A DNA stretch of 47,020 nucleotides from Burkholderiales bacterium (GTDB taxonomy: Bacteria; Pseudomonadota; Gammaproteobacteria; Burkholderiales; Burkholderiaceae_B): contig JAJTDO010000023.1 of assembly GCA_021300475.1 (NCBI GenBank), positions 1 to 47,020 of the forward strand, given 5' to 3'. A model generated the notes under the pieces. The model was given only the letters and a program-made list of their open reading frames with translations, had not been told where the DNA came from and ran no database searches. Below are positions 9,409 through 19,839 of this stretch, piece by piece (the stretch's first letter is position 1; each line of letters opens with the position of its first letter). The position numbers and the translations under genes are program-made.

Positions 9409-10161
9409 TCAGGACTTCGGTTTTTTAGCCGCTGTTTTGCGGGCAGTTGTACCAGCCCTGGGGGCGCTTGATTTCACCACGGAACCGCCACTGCGTGCCG
9501 ACTTGGTGACCGTTGATGCAGACACAGACTTGCTACGCTTGGCAGGTTTGGAAGCGGCGGCATCTTCGCCAGCGAGGTTGTTCAGGCCGGACCCTGTCAT
9601 GGCGGCACCGGCAACGCGGTTGAATTGATCTTGCAACACACCCCACCAGTTTGAGGCATTGGCCACAAGGGCATTGGTCATTTCTTCGGATGCCTCGGCG
9701 CTCGAGGACATTCCCGCCATGGTCTGCGAAGGTGTCACTGGATTTGCCGGAGCTTGAACTTTTTCCTCGGGGGCGGGACTGGCAGCGGACTGACCAGCCG
9801 CAATGGCGCCCATGGCCCCCACCAGACCAGCACTCAGATTTCCCAATGCGTCTGAGAAGCCTGAATCGAGCTTGCCTTCCGCCTTGGCTTGCGCCTTCGC
9901 AAGCCCCAGGTTACTGCCGAAGGACTTCAGCGTGGCGATGGTGCCGCGTTGAACTTCGAGGCCCTGTATGGTGGCTCTCAACATGCTTAAGTTCACGTTG
10001 AGCCACTGCTCAACCGCTTTAAGGTCGTTGATGCGTTTGTCCAGTTCGTCGAGATCAGTGGTGGGTGTGATGACGCTGGGTATGGGCAAGTTGCCCCAAA
10101 CCCGCTTTACAAAGTCCAAACCCTCGTTCACTGACAAGCCAGGAATCATTTTTGAATTCAT
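9409..10161 (-). CDS. phaM: PhaM-like polyhydroxyalkanoate granule protein
   Basis: The 250-residue protein begins with a PhaM-type region (FVKRVWGNLP...DLDELDKRINDLKAVEQWLN) with a short amphipathic coiled-coil. An Ala/Gly-rich middle follows, then a basic tail rich in Ala, Lys and Ser (PAKRSK, ARKTAAKKPK). In Ralstonia, PhaM activates the PHB synthase and tethers granules to the nucleoid through its basic tail. The tail here fits DNA binding. It suggests that the organism stores PHB, although no pha synthesis gene is in this window. The FIST gene follows directly. Confidence 0.85.
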   Translation of the reverse strand: MNSKMIPGLSVNEGLDFVKRVWGNLPIPSVITPTTDLDELDKRINDLKAVEQWLNVNLSMLRATIQGLEVQRGTIATLKSFGSNLGLAKAQAKAEGKLDSGFSDALGNLSAGLVGAMGAIAAGQSAASPAPEEKVQAPANPVTPSQTMAGMSSSAEASEEMTNALVANASNWWGVLQDQFNRVAGAAMTGSGLNNLAGEDAAASKPAKRSKSVSASTVTKSARSGGSVVKSSAPRAGTTARKTAAKKPKS

Positions 10162-10179
10162 ACAGCACCTCTCTGATGC

Positions 10180-10199
10180 AAAAAACGGCCTAAGCGCCG
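10180..10199 (-). terminator. Short intrinsic terminator after argB
   Basis: On the minus strand CGGC and GCCG form a 4-bp stem around loop GCTTAG, followed directly by six T residues. It lies 29 nt past the argB stop and 19 nt before the phaM start. The stem is short, so termination may be partial, separating argB from phaM-FIST. Confidence 0.45.
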
Positions 10200-10227
10200 G
10201 TAAAACAGAACACCAAGGACAACAAAC

Positions 10228-11115
<888 letters not shown>

Positions 11116-11142
11116 TCAATTCTCCAATTGATGGACAGACTT

Positions 11143-11616
11143 TTAATGATGATGATGGTGATTGTGATGATCGCTGGGCTTGGCAGGGGCGGTGATGGCC
11201 CGAACTTCCATACTGACATTCTGTGTATGAAGTTTTCCATCCGCCGTTTGAAACTTTAAAACAACGGGCAGTGTGTCGCCTGTGGCCAAGGGCTTCTTCT
11301 TGAGATCCATCAGCATCAGGTGATAACCACCCGGCTTTAATTCCAAGGCTTCACCGGCCGCAATTTCAAGCGCATCGACTTCGCGCATGCTCATGACACC
11401 AGCGCTGTTCATGCTCATTTGATGCAACTCAACAATGCCCGCAACTGCAGACTCGGCGCCAACAACCTTGACCTTCTGATCGGCCTTGATGGTCATGAAA
11501 CCACCCGTGGCGCCCTGCGCAGGCGTGGTTGAGCGTACCCAGGCATCCGACACCTTGATTTGCGCAAAAGCGGAAAAACTGACGAATGCCAACAAAACGA
11601 AACTTGCTTTTTTCAT
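11143..11616 (-). CDS. PCu(A)C-type periplasmic copper chaperone
   Basis: This 157-residue protein has a signal peptide (cleavage after AFAQ) and a cupredoxin-like PCu(A)C domain. The copper-binding His and Met positions are visible in VELHQMSM, then VMSM, and in GGYHLMLMDL. Such proteins deliver Cu(I) to the CuA site of cytochrome c oxidase or collect periplasmic copper. The C-terminus ends in a His cluster (seven His in the last eight residues), probably an extra metal-binding tail. No SCO or oxidase gene is nearby. Confidence 0.92.
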   Translation of the reverse strand: MKKASFVLLAFVSFSAFAQIKVSDAWVRSTTPAQGATGGFMTIKADQKVKVVGAESAVAGIVELHQMSMNSAGVMSMREVDALEIAAGEALELKPGGYHLMLMDLKKKPLATGDTLPVVLKFQTADGKLHTQNVSMEVRAITAPAKPSDHHNHHHHH

Positions 11617-11649
11617 GGTTGCCCCAGAGTGACGAATGCGCTGCGCGCT

Positions 11650-12981
11650 TTACAGAATATAACGTGCCAGGTCTTCGGACTCACTGATTTCGCCCAATTT
11701 TTCTGCCACGAATTCTGCGGTGATTTGAATGGGGGTTTCATCGGCCTGCGCAGAAAATGAAATATCCTCCAAGAGTCGCTCCATGACGGTGTACAAGCGC
11801 CGCGCCCCGATGTTTTCTGTTTTTTCATTCACGGAAAAAGCGATGTGAGCCATTTTCGCAATGCCTTCCGGGGTGAACTCGATGTGAATGCCATCGGTTG
11901 CAAGCAAGGCTTGGTACTGCGTGGTGAGACAGGCGTCTGTACTGGTGAGTATGCGCACGAAATCGTCTTTGGAGAGCGATTCAAGCTCCACACGAATGGG
12001 AAAACGTCCTTGCAATTCTGGAATGAGGTCAGAGGGCTTGGACAAATGAAAAGCGCCGCTGGCAATAAACAGAATGTGATCTGTTTTAACCATGCCGTAT
12101 TTGGTGTTGACTGTGGTGCCCTCAACCAATGGCAGCAAATCGCGCTGCACGCCCTGACGTGACACGTCGGCACCGTGGCTTTCCGAACGGCTGGCGATTT
12201 TGTCGATTTCATCAAGAAACACAATGCCATTTTGCTCAACATTTCGTATGGCGGTATTTCTGACTTCTTCTTCATTGACGCGGCGGACAGCCTCTTCATC
12301 GGTGAGTGCCTTTAATGCCTCACTGATTTTCATTTTCCGCATTTTTTTCTTGCCCGTGCCCATGTTTTGAAACATGGATTGCAACTGGGAGGTGAGCTCT
12401 TCCATACCGGGTGGGCCCATGATATCCATTTGCGCAGGGGCGACGGACAATTCGAGTTCGATTTCCTTGTCGTCCATCTGACCTGCACGCAACTTTTCAC
12501 GGAATTTTGCCCGGGTGGCGTTGTCTGCGGCGGTGGTGCTGGTTTCAGAAAAACCAAATTCGCGGGCAGGTGGCAGCAATACATCAAGAACGCGGTTTTC
12601 AGCCGATTCGGCGGCCGCTTCACGCACACTTTGGGCTGCGATCTCGCGTTGCTGCTTCAGGGAAATTTCGACGAGATCTCGGATGATGGTGTCCACATCG
12701 CGGCCCACATAACCGACTTCGGTAAATTTTGTGGCTTCAATCTTGATGAAAGGCGCATTTGCCAAGCGGGCCAGGCGTCTTGCGATTTCAGTTTTACCAA
12801 CGCCGGTGGGACCCATCATCAGAATGTTTTTCGGGGTGATTTCCTGACGCAAAGGCTCGGCTACGCGTTGCCGGCGGAGACGGTTGCGCAATGCAATGGC
12901 GACAGCCCGCTTGGCCGCCGACTGCCCGACGATGTGTTTGTCCAGTTCTGCGACGATTTGCGGTGGAGAGAGATCTTTCAC
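11650..12981 (-). CDS. hslU: HslU ATPase subunit of the HslUV protease
   Basis: HslU is the AAA+ unfoldase that feeds substrates to HslV. The 443-residue protein starts with [15 protein letters not shown] and has Walker [10 protein letters not shown], the pore motif GYVGRD, a long I-domain (about residues 110-240), Walker [10 protein letters not shown] and sensor/arginine motifs in the C-terminal domain. It ends with the docking tail EDLARYIL that inserts into HslV. It lies 10 nt behind hslV in the same operon. Confidence 0.98.
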   Translation of the reverse strand: MKDLSPPQIVAELDKHIVGQSAAKRAVAIALRNRLRRQRVAEPLRQEITPKNILMMGPTGVGKTEIARRLARLANAPFIKIEATKFTEVGYVGRDVDTIIRDLVEISLKQQREIAAQSVREAAAESAENRVLDVLLPPAREFGFSETSTTAADNATRAKFREKLRAGQMDDKEIELELSVAPAQMDIMGPPGMEELTSQLQSMFQNMGTGKKKMRKMKISEALKALTDEEAVRRVNEEEVRNTAIRNVEQNGIVFLDEIDKIASRSESHGADVSRQGVQRDLLPLVEGTTVNTKYGMVKTDHILFIASGAFHLSKPSDLIPELQGRFPIRVELESLSKDDFVRILTSTDACLTTQYQALLATDGIHIEFTPEGIAKMAHIAFSVNEKTENIGARRLYTVMERLLEDISFSAQADETPIQITAEFVAEKLGEISESEDLARYIL

Positions 12982-12991
12982 TTCATTCCTC

Positions 12992-13537
12992 TTACCCTTG
13001 CGGGTTTAATTCTTCAATGGTGTGGTGTTGGTTGGTGTAGATGCAGAGTTCGCCGGCAATGGCCAGCGATTTCGCAACCACATCGCGGGCAGACAAGCTT
13101 GTGTTCTGCAGCAGGGCAATGGCGGCGGATTGCGCATAAGCGCCGCCGCTGCCGATGGCGATCAGTCCGTGCTCGGGTTCGAGCACATCGCCATTGCCGG
13201 TGATGATCAAGGAATGGTGTTCGTCTGCAACAGCCAACATGGCTTCCAGGCGTCGCAATGCGCGGTCTGAACGCCAGTCTTTGGCAAGCTCAATGGCAGA
13301 ACGGGTGAGGTTGCCTTGATGCTTGTCAAGCTTTGCCTCGAAACGCTCGAACAAGGTAAAGGCATCTGCAGTACCACCTGCAAAGCCCGCCAAAATACTG
13401 TTTTGGTGGAGCTTGCGAACTTTTCTGGCGCTGCCTTTAATGATGATGTTGCCTAGCGTGACTTGACCGTCGCCGCCAATGGCAACCTGCTTGCCACGGC
13501 GGGCAGAAATAATCGTGGTGCCGTGAAATTGTTCCAT
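12992..13537 (-). CDS. hslV: HslV peptidase subunit of the HslUV protease
   Basis: The 181-residue protein begins [15 protein letters not shown]. In this family the catalytic Thr becomes the first residue after processing at Gly-Thr, here between residues 6 and 7. Conserved segments [12 protein letters not shown] and [11 protein letters not shown], and a basic GSARKVRK stretch, are present. It forms the proteolytic double ring that HslU caps. The start has AGGA about 6 nt upstream. No clear heat-shock promoter was found in the 23-nt gap behind rlpA. Confidence 0.98.
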   Translation of the reverse strand: MEQFHGTTIISARRGKQVAIGGDGQVTLGNIIIKGSARKVRKLHQNSILAGFAGGTADAFTLFERFEAKLDKHQGNLTRSAIELAKDWRSDRALRRLEAMLAVADEHHSLIITGNGDVLEPEHGLIAIGSGGAYAQSAAIALLQNTSLSARDVVAKSLAIAGELCIYTNQHHTIEELNPQG

Positions 13538-13560
13538 GGAAAATCCTGTGAAATGAATGT

Positions 13561-14559
13561 TTACTGCTGTATGACGATTGCAGCCAATTCAGCTGCCTGC
13601 TTGAGACGCTGGGAAGCGGTGTGCGCATCATCACGAGAACGGTAGGGACCCGCCAACAACTTGAACACGGGCTCTTTCCTGACAATTTTCAGATTGGGCA
13701 GGTCTTCGCCAAATTCAAGGCTTAGACGAGAAAGAAATGCTTTGGCGTTGTCTTCAACAGAGAAGGCCCCGACTTGCAGAAAAAAACCGGTGATTGCGGG
13801 CACAGTGTTGATACTTGCTTGCGCCGGGGGTATCTCACTGGTGGCAAGTGCCGGTGCGGCAGCGCCTTTGTTACCCAATTGCGCGATTTGCCGGGGAGTC
13901 AGCTTTTCAACTTTCAGTTCGCTGCTGCCCTCTTTGGTGTACCCCAAGCGGTAGGCGGCTGCAAAGCTGAGATCAATGACTCGGCTGTGCAGGAAAGGCC
14001 CCCTGTCATTGACTCGAACAACAACGGAGCGGCCATTTTTCAGACTCGACACCCTGACGTAACTGGGGATGGGCAAAGTGGGATGGGCCGCAGTCATGGC
14101 GAACATATCGTAAATTTCACCACTGGAGGTGCGTTGCCCATGAAATTTGCGTCCATACCAACTGCCGACTCCGGTTTGAGAAAAAGGCAAGTCAAGATCT
14201 ATTTGTGGCGTGTAGTCCACGCCGAACACATTGTAAGGACGATTGGCGAAACGATGCAGGGGCTCGACAAAGGGGGTTGCATCAGGAATGGCATCAAGGT
14301 TGAGGCCGGAGAAGTCGAGGGGGCCATCGTCCATGTAGTAGCCGCCCTTGGATTTTGTCCATGATGGCGGACCTGCCGGCTTTGCTGAACTTGCCGCGCC
14401 AGCGGCCGGTGTTCCAGTTGCAGCATTCGCTGGCTGACTGTCAGGGTCAGCAGAGCGAACCTTTACAGAAGAGGTGCTGCAGGCGCCGAGCAGCGCCACA
14501 ACACCCCAGCCGAAAACGCCAAGGAAAGAGTTTACTGCCCGCTTGCTGATCACAGCCAT
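13561..14559 (-). CDS. rlpA: RlpA-like septal lytic transglycosylase lipoprotein
   Basis: The 332-residue protein has a lipoprotein signal with LLGAC, a proline/alanine-rich linker and a double-psi beta-barrel domain (about residues 130-215: GVGSWYG...[40 protein letters not shown]). A C-terminal SPOR domain follows (about 258-332: GFFLQVGAF...[10 protein letters not shown]). SPOR domains bind denuded glycan strands at the septum, and RlpA cleaves them in some species. It is followed by hslVU and preceded by dsbA. Confidence 0.95.
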   Translation of the reverse strand: MAVISKRAVNSFLGVFGWGVVALLGACSTSSVKVRSADPDSQPANAATGTPAAGAASSAKPAGPPSWTKSKGGYYMDDGPLDFSGLNLDAIPDATPFVEPLHRFANRPYNVFGVDYTPQIDLDLPFSQTGVGSWYGRKFHGQRTSSGEIYDMFAMTAAHPTLPIPSYVRVSSLKNGRSVVVRVNDRGPFLHSRVIDLSFAAAYRLGYTKEGSSELKVEKLTPRQIAQLGNKGAAAPALATSEIPPAQASINTVPAITGFFLQVGAFSVEDNAKAFLSRLSLEFGEDLPNLKIVRKEPVFKLLAGPYRSRDDAHTASQRLKQAAELAAIVIQQ

Positions 14560-14573
14560 GTTGGATGCCAGCC

Positions 14574-15215
14574 TCAGCGTTTTTTGGATTTTTTAAGCTG
14601 TCGCTGGGAGTCGATCAGTTGATCTGCCACCGTCAAGGTTGCCGCATGGGTTCCGGCCATGGAAGCGCTGGTCAGAAACTGACCATCAATGGCCAAGGTG
14701 GGTACACCATCAAGCTGATAAGCCTTGGCGATCTGGCTGGCCTGTGACGATTTGCTGGCCACACCAAATGAATTGAAGGTGTCTAGAAACGTTTTTTTGT
14801 CGATCCCGTTTTTTTCGATGAAAGCGGTAATGGACTCTACAGTTGCCAAGCGGTTGCCCTCGGAATGAATGGCCTTGAACACCTTGCCATGCAACTCGGG
14901 CACCTTGCCCAAGGCTTCAATGGCGTAATACAGTTTTTGATGAATAACGAAGTCTTCGCGAAACGCGACAGGGACGCGCTTGAACTGTATGGTCTTACCT
15001 TTGTTTTTTTCCCATTCGGCAAGAGAAGGCTCAAACTCACTGCAATGCGGGCATCCGTACCAAAAGAACTCAATGACTTCAATCGCCTCCGAATTGGTTG
15101 CAATCGGATTGGCCAACTTCTTGAATTTGCCAGCTTCTGGCGTGGCAGCAACCACAAGAGAAGGCAGACTGACTGCCACCAACGCAAAACTTAAAAACAA
15201 ACGACGAAAATTCAT
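14574..15215 (-). CDS. dsbA: Thiol:disulfide interchange protein DsbA
   Basis: The 213-residue periplasmic oxidase has a signal peptide ending VVAA, the active site CPHC (Cys55 and Cys58) in a thioredoxin fold with an inserted helical domain, and the cis-proline loop GVPTLAI near residue 170. DsbA introduces disulfides into secreted proteins and is recharged by DsbB, which is not in the window. The C-terminus is Lys/Arg-rich. It follows the SPOR gene, a neighbour pairing common in Burkholderiales, where argS is usually the gene before. Confidence 0.96.
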   Translation of the reverse strand: MNFRRLFLSFALVAVSLPSLVVAATPEAGKFKKLANPIATNSEAIEVIEFFWYGCPHCSEFEPSLAEWEKNKGKTIQFKRVPVAFREDFVIHQKLYYAIEALGKVPELHGKVFKAIHSEGNRLATVESITAFIEKNGIDKKTFLDTFNSFGVASKSSQASQIAKAYQLDGVPTLAIDGQFLTSASMAGTHAATLTVADQLIDSQRQLKKSKKR

Positions 15216-15256
15216 GTGGCCCTCAAATAATGATGTGCATTGATTGAAATTAAAGA

Positions 15257-15676
15257 CTATTGACCCACTTTGACAAGCTTGGCTTCAAAACCGTTCTCGG
15301 TGATGCGCGTGCGGGCGCGGTAGGCCTCTTCGGCAGTGGGAAAGGGTCCCACCCGCACACGGAACGGGCTGCCCGCGTCAGAAACAACTTCTGTGACATT
15401 GGCCTCCACACTGGCCAGCATGAGACGCACGCGCATCTGTTCTGCATCTTCTGCAGACTTGAATTTGCCAGTTTCCAAAAAGAACAAGGTGGCCATGGCC
15501 GGGTTGGACACTGCACCGCCTTGGGTGGGTGTGGTGACCTGAATATTGGGCGCCGAAATGAAATCTCGGGCTTCTTTTGGAAGCAGGGACAGGTTGGGGT
15601 CGGGAGGTGTTTGACCTTCGACCGGCTGTGCCAACGGCTTTTCAGGCGCTGGAGAGGTTTTACTGGCAAAGGGCAT
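15257..15676 (-). CDS. SPOR-domain protein lacking its membrane anchor
   Basis: The 139-residue reading has a Pro-rich N-terminal linker and a C-terminal SPOR domain (about residues 62-135: TLFFLETGKFKSAEDAEQMR...VGPFPTAEEAYRARTRI). Family members in Burkholderiales normally start with about 40 residues that include one transmembrane helix, followed by a PF-x-SK segment. Here the reading begins exactly at MPFASK, with no helix, signal peptide or Shine-Dalgarno site. The frame is the same as that of yqaA, separated only by TAA and CCC. It is either a truncated remnant or is made by read-through or re-initiation after yqaA. Confidence 0.7.
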   Translation of the reverse strand: MPFASKTSPAPEKPLAQPVEGQTPPDPNLSLLPKEARDFISAPNIQVTTPTQGGAVSNPAMATLFFLETGKFKSAEDAEQMRVRLMLASVEANVTEVVSDAGSPFRVRVGPFPTAEEAYRARTRITENGFEAKLVKVGQ

Positions 15677-15679
15677 GGG

Positions 15680-16150
15680 TTATGCCGTAAAGCCAGCCAA
15701 AACCGCATAGCGAACGGCCTTGCCTAAAAATAGTGCGCCCATGCACGGCAGCAAGGAAAGCCTGAGGTAGCCGGCTGCCAGCACCATGGCGTCGCCCACC
15801 ACGGGTACTGAAGACCCCAGCAAGGCAAAACCGCCCCAGCGCTCGAGCCAACGCTTGGCCTGCGGATGAATTGTGATCTCTTTTTTCTTGCGCAACCACT
15901 GACCAAACCAGAAAGTGGTACAACCGCCCAAAAAATTCCCGACGGAGGCCAAGGCCCACAAACCCAAGGCGTGCTCCGGGTAGCGCACCAACAACAACAG
16001 AAAAGCGGCTTCAGAGGGGATGGAAAGCACGGTGGCGGCCAAAAACGCCCAGACAAAAAGTACCAGCAAGGCCCAGACAAAGAAGTTGGGATCCGACCAC
16101 AATGGGTGAGACCAAACTTGCGACATCCAGTGTGAAATCGTTTCTAACAT
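15680..16150 (-). CDS. yqaA: YqaA-like DedA/VTT-family membrane protein
   Basis: The protein (156 residues from the ATG at 16150) has three or four hydrophobic segments and the DedA-type motifs GNFLGGCTTFWFG and GSSVPVVGDAMVLAAGYLR, ending GKAVRYAVLAGFTA. This matches the YqaA branch, probably linked to lipid flipping or membrane homeostasis. Longer readings to 16279 would add 43 residues without family resemblance, so they are not used. Relatives often carry several more residues after the last helix; here the stop TAA cuts directly to the SPOR reading. It is divergent from ilvA. Confidence 0.85.
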   Translation of the reverse strand: MLETISHWMSQVWSHPLWSDPNFFVWALLVLFVWAFLAATVLSIPSEAAFLLLLVRYPEHALGLWALASVGNFLGGCTTFWFGQWLRKKKEITIHPQAKRWLERWGGFALLGSSVPVVGDAMVLAAGYLRLSLLPCMGALFLGKAVRYAVLAGFTA

Positions 16151-16215
16151 GTGTTGTTTGGTAAAGTGGCGGCTTTGCCGCTTAAAGAGTTGGCTGATCA
16201 GTCGAGGAGACCCGT

Positions 16216-17742
16216 GTGGGGCTTGATTATTTAAAACGCATATTGAATGCCAAAGTTTACGATGTTGCGATTGAATCACCGTTGGAGCTGGCCGATAACC
16301 TGAGCCGTCGCTTGGGTACCTCAGTCTATCTCAAGCGGGAAGACTTGCAGCCCGTCTTCAGCTTTAAATTGCGCGGCGCCTACAATAAAATGGCTCACCT
16401 GACAGAACTGCAGCGGCAAAAAGGGGTGATTGCAGCCTCAGCCGGCAACCATGCCCAAGGCGTTGCAGTGGGCGCGCAGCGCTTGAAAGTCAAGGCCACC
16501 ATCGTGATGCCGCTCACCACACCGCAAGTGAAAATTGAAGCTGTGCGTCATTTTGGCGGTGAATGGGTCGACATTATTTTGCATGGAGAAAGTTACAGCG
16601 ACGCAGCTGAACATGCCTTCATGCTTGAAAAGCAGGCCGGACTGACCTTCGTGCACCCGTTTGACGATCCGGACGTGATCGCGGGGCAAGGCACCATTGG
16701 CATGGAAATACTGCGACAGCACACCAATCCGATTGAAGCGGTGTTTTTGGCCATCGGCGGTGGTGGATTGGCGGCAGGTGTGGCCTCCTACATCAAGGAA
16801 GTGCGACCCGAGACCCGTGTCATTGGCGTACAAACCTTTGACTCCGATGCCATGCACCGAAGTCTGAAGGCGGGTCACCGCGTACAAATGTCAGAGGTGG
16901 GTCTGTTTTCAGACGGCACGGCGGTGAAGTATGTGGGCGAAGAAACCTTCCGGCTTTGCCAGCAGTACCTCGATGGCGTAATTTTGGTAAACACAGACGA
17001 AGTGTGTGCTGCGATCAAAGATGTATTCCAGGACACACGCAGCATTCTGGAACCTGCAGGCGCCCTGGCCGTGGCCGGGTTAAAGCAGTACGTGCAAACC
17101 ACTGGGCAAACCAGCGGAGCATTGGTAGCCGTTGCCTGTGGCGCCAACATGAACTTCGACCGGCTTAGGTTTGTCGCTGAACGTGCAGAAGTCGGTGAGC
17201 AAAGAGAAGCCATTTTCGCCATCACAATTCCCGAAGAGCGTGGCAGCTTCAGGCGGTTCTGCGAAACGCTGGGACCGCGCAACGTCACAGAATTCAACTA
17301 CAGGATTTCCCAGGAAAAAGAGGCGCACCTGTTTGTGGGCATACAAACCAGGGACCGCAAGGAAGGTGGCGAAATTGCAAGCCATTTTAATGCGCTAGGA
17401 TTTAAAACGCTGGACTTGACGGATGACGAACTGGCCAAACTGCACATCAGGCACATGGTGGGTGGTCGCTCGGCTCTGGCCCAGAACGAAAAGATTTTCC
17501 AGTTTGAATTTCCTGAGCGCCCGGGCGCTTTAATGAAATTTCTTACCGAATTGAACCCGGGCTGGAACATCAGCCTGTTTCACTACCGCAACCACGGCGC
17601 TGACTACGGCAAGATTCTGGTGGGCATACAGTTGCCGGAATCGGACAACGAGGCCTTGGGCCGCTTCATGGAATCTTTGGGTTACAAACATTCCGATGAA
17701 ACGGACAATCCGGTCTACAAGCTGTTTCTCAATTCTGTTTGA
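16216..17742 (+). CDS. ilvA: Threonine deaminase (biosynthetic)
   Basis: IlvA turns threonine into 2-oxobutanoate, the first step to isoleucine. The 508-residue protein has the PLP lysine in SFKLRGAYNKM (Lys51), the cofactor loop GGGGLAAG near residue 180, and a C-terminal regulatory part with two ACT-like repeats (from about residue 335: EERGSFRRFCETLG, and EFPERPGALMKFL) that usually bind isoleucine and valine. The GTG start at 16216 has GAGGAG 6 nt upstream. It stands alone between divergent yqaA and convergent ttcA. Confidence 0.97.
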   Translation: MGLDYLKRILNAKVYDVAIESPLELADNLSRRLGTSVYLKREDLQPVFSFKLRGAYNKMAHLTELQRQKGVIAASAGNHAQGVAVGAQRLKVKATIVMPLTTPQVKIEAVRHFGGEWVDIILHGESYSDAAEHAFMLEKQAGLTFVHPFDDPDVIAGQGTIGMEILRQHTNPIEAVFLAIGGGGLAAGVASYIKEVRPETRVIGVQTFDSDAMHRSLKAGHRVQMSEVGLFSDGTAVKYVGEETFRLCQQYLDGVILVNTDEVCAAIKDVFQDTRSILEPAGALAVAGLKQYVQTTGQTSGALVAVACGANMNFDRLRFVAERAEVGEQREAIFAITIPEERGSFRRFCETLGPRNVTEFNYRISQEKEAHLFVGIQTRDRKEGGEIASHFNALGFKTLDLTDDELAKLHIRHMVGGRSALAQNEKIFQFEFPERPGALMKFLTELNPGWNISLFHYRNHGADYGKILVGIQLPESDNEALGRFMESLGYKHSDETDNPVYKLFLNSV

Positions 17743-17746
17743 CAGC

Positions 17747-18637
17747 TTAAACCGTATCGCAGGGGTCGGCATCAAAAGCGATGTCGCCCTGCCCTGCAGG
17801 TACATTGCCGGATTTGAGATTCTCAAAGGGAAACAGTTGCCTGTCCATGAGATGTGAAGGCACCACCGTAGAAAGCGAAGAGAACATGTTGGCAATCCAG
17901 CGGGGGTTGTGCTTTTCCCACTGGGCCATCAGCTGCTTCATTTCCTTGCGTTTCAGGTTTTCCTGACTACCGCACAAGTTGCACGGAATGATGGGAAATG
18001 CCTGCTCTTGGGAATACCGCTCCAGGTCTTTTTCGCGAACATACGCCAAGGGACGGATGACGGTGTGCTTGCCATCGTCGGAGGCGAGTTTGGGAGGCAT
18101 GGCCTTCAGGCGCCCGCCGTAAAACATGTTGAGCATCAATGTTTGAAGAATGTCGTCTTGGTGGTGACCGAGCGCGATTTTGGTGGCACCCAACTCGCCC
18201 GCCACCCGATACAAAATACCCCGACGCAAGCGTGAACACAGCGAACAGGTGGTTTTTCCTTCGGGAATGACGCGTTTTACAATGGAATAAGTGTCTTGCT
18301 GCTCGATGTGGTATTGCACTCCGCGAGACTCAAGATAGGCGGGCAAAACATGTTCTGGAAAGCCTGGCTGCTTTTGATCAAGATTGACGGCAATGATGCT
18401 GAAGTCGATGGGTGCGCGTTCTTTTAGCAGCAACAAAACATTAAGCAGGCTGTAGCTGTCTTTTCCACCGGAAAGGCAGACCATGACACGGTCGCCGTTG
18501 TCGATCATGTTAAAGTCGCCAATGGCCTTTCCGACCAAACGGCACAGGCGTTTTTCCAGCTTGTTGGACTCGAATGCCTCTTTCTGCGCTTGTCGCGTTG
18601 AGAAAGAAGGTTCAGCAAAAACAATGGGGTGCTCCAT
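17747..18637 (-). CDS. ttcA: tRNA 2-thiocytidine synthetase TtcA
   Basis: TtcA adds sulfur to cytidine 32 of certain tRNAs. The protein (296 residues from the ATG at 18637) has the PP-loop ATPase motif SGGKDS near residue 57 and two CxxC pairs that hold an iron-sulfur cluster (CSLC and CNLC). The conserved GHHQDD motif is also present. The ORF is open 108 nt further upstream, but that part does not resemble the family, so the start at [10 protein letters not shown] is chosen. It is convergent with ilvA (4-nt gap) and divergent from the methyltransferase. Confidence 0.95.
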   Translation of the reverse strand: MEHPIVFAEPSFSTRQAQKEAFESNKLEKRLCRLVGKAIGDFNMIDNGDRVMVCLSGGKDSYSLLNVLLLLKERAPIDFSIIAVNLDQKQPGFPEHVLPAYLESRGVQYHIEQQDTYSIVKRVIPEGKTTCSLCSRLRRGILYRVAGELGATKIALGHHQDDILQTLMLNMFYGGRLKAMPPKLASDDGKHTVIRPLAYVREKDLERYSQEQAFPIIPCNLCGSQENLKRKEMKQLMAQWEKHNPRWIANMFSSLSTVVPSHLMDRQLFPFENLKSGNVPAGQGDIAFDADPCDTV

Positions 18638-18701
18638 AATAGACGGGGGGCGCAGACAGCCACAAAAAAGAACAGACCGCATTTTAACTCGTCCGGACAA
18701 C

Positions 18702-19823
18702 ATGCACGCAAAACTTTCCGATTGGATGGAAGATTTTTTTAACAAAAATCAGGGGCTTGTACGTTTCGATGCATTTATGCAGGAAGCCTTGTACAACCCG
18801 ATGCACGGCTACTACAGCCAAGCGCAGCGGATTTTTGGTCGTTCAGGTGATTTTGTAACCGCCCCGGAAATCTCTCCTTTGTTTGCCCAAACCCTTGCAA
18901 GTGCAATAAGAGAACCGCTGAAGGCCTGCGCAGGCCATGTCTGGGAGTTCGGCGCTGGCCGTGGACGTTTGGCGGCAGACCTGATCAAGCACTTGGGAGA
19001 CAGCCTGTCTTGTTACCACATCGTGGATGTGTCCGGTGGCTTGCAAGCGGAGCAGGCCATTTATCTGCAAGCCCAAGGCATTGATGTTGCAACCCGTGTC
19101 CGCTGGGAAACCACCCTGCCCGACACACTCAAAGGCGTCGTCATTGGCAACGAGGTGCTTGATGCAATGCCTGTGAGGCTGTGGCGCCGACTGGAGCAGC
19201 AATGTTTCGAACGCTATGTTGAGGAGCGCAACGGAGAACTGCACTTTTCTGATCAGCCCGCCGATGAAGCCTTGACGGCAAGAGTGAATGAACTACATTC
19301 GCGCAATGGACCCTGGCCACAGGACTATCGCTCTGAGTCAGGCGAGCAGGCGGAGGCGTTCATCGCCACCATCACTGAAAGGCTGGAAGGCTTGGCGTTG
19401 ATGATTGACTACGGCTTTGGTGAGTCTGAATTTTTTCACCCGCAACGCTGCACCGGCACCCTTGTAGCACACCACCGGCACCAGATGAGCGAGGAGTTGC
19501 TTGAACGAATCGGAGAACAGGATTTAACGGCGCATGTAAACTTCAGTGCTGTGTATGAATCGTTGTTTGCATCCGGCGGCGAATTGTTGGGCTACACCTC
19601 GCAGGCTGCGTTTTTACTGCACCACGGTTTGCTGGACCATGCCGGTCAGACGGCAGTGACCAATATGGCTGAAGTCCAGGAAAAGCATGCGCTGCAAATG
19701 TTGGTGAGCCCGGCGGAAATGGGAGAATTGTTCAAGGTGATGGTCTGGTGTCGCAAAGTTCAACCAGACCACTGGACCCTGACGAAAACCTTGGCCAACA
19801 TAGACCGCAGCAGACAACTTTGA
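18702..19823 (+). CDS. SAM-dependent methyltransferase, COG1565/NDUFAF7-like
   Basis: From the ATG at 18702 this encodes 373 residues. The order of motifs fits the COG1565 family: an N-terminal [19 protein letters not shown] segment, [16 protein letters not shown], the SAM-binding loop [12 protein letters not shown] and [12 protein letters not shown], and later [15 protein letters not shown]. The mitochondrial relative NDUFAF7 methylates an arginine of complex I; the bacterial substrate is not known to me. The reading is open upstream to 18483, but that part overlaps ttcA and is unlike the family. Confidence 0.9.
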   Translation: MHAKLSDWMEDFFNKNQGLVRFDAFMQEALYNPMHGYYSQAQRIFGRSGDFVTAPEISPLFAQTLASAIREPLKACAGHVWEFGAGRGRLAADLIKHLGDSLSCYHIVDVSGGLQAEQAIYLQAQGIDVATRVRWETTLPDTLKGVVIGNEVLDAMPVRLWRRLEQQCFERYVEERNGELHFSDQPADEALTARVNELHSRNGPWPQDYRSESGEQAEAFIATITERLEGLALMIDYGFGESEFFHPQRCTGTLVAHHRHQMSEELLERIGEQDLTAHVNFSAVYESLFASGGELLGYTSQAAFLLHHGLLDHAGQTAVTNMAEVQEKHALQMLVSPAEMGELFKVMVWCRKVQPDHWTLTKTLANIDRSRQL

Positions 19824-19839
19824 TGCTTTTTACGCCGAC

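Noticed and set aside
16151-16279. A 43-residue extension of YqaA
   Set aside because: It overlaps the ilvA start region and is not hydrophobic or family-like; MLETISHW at 16150 fits better.
18483-18701. A 73-residue N-terminal extension of the methyltransferase
   Set aside because: It overlaps the divergent ttcA start and does not resemble COG1565 proteins.
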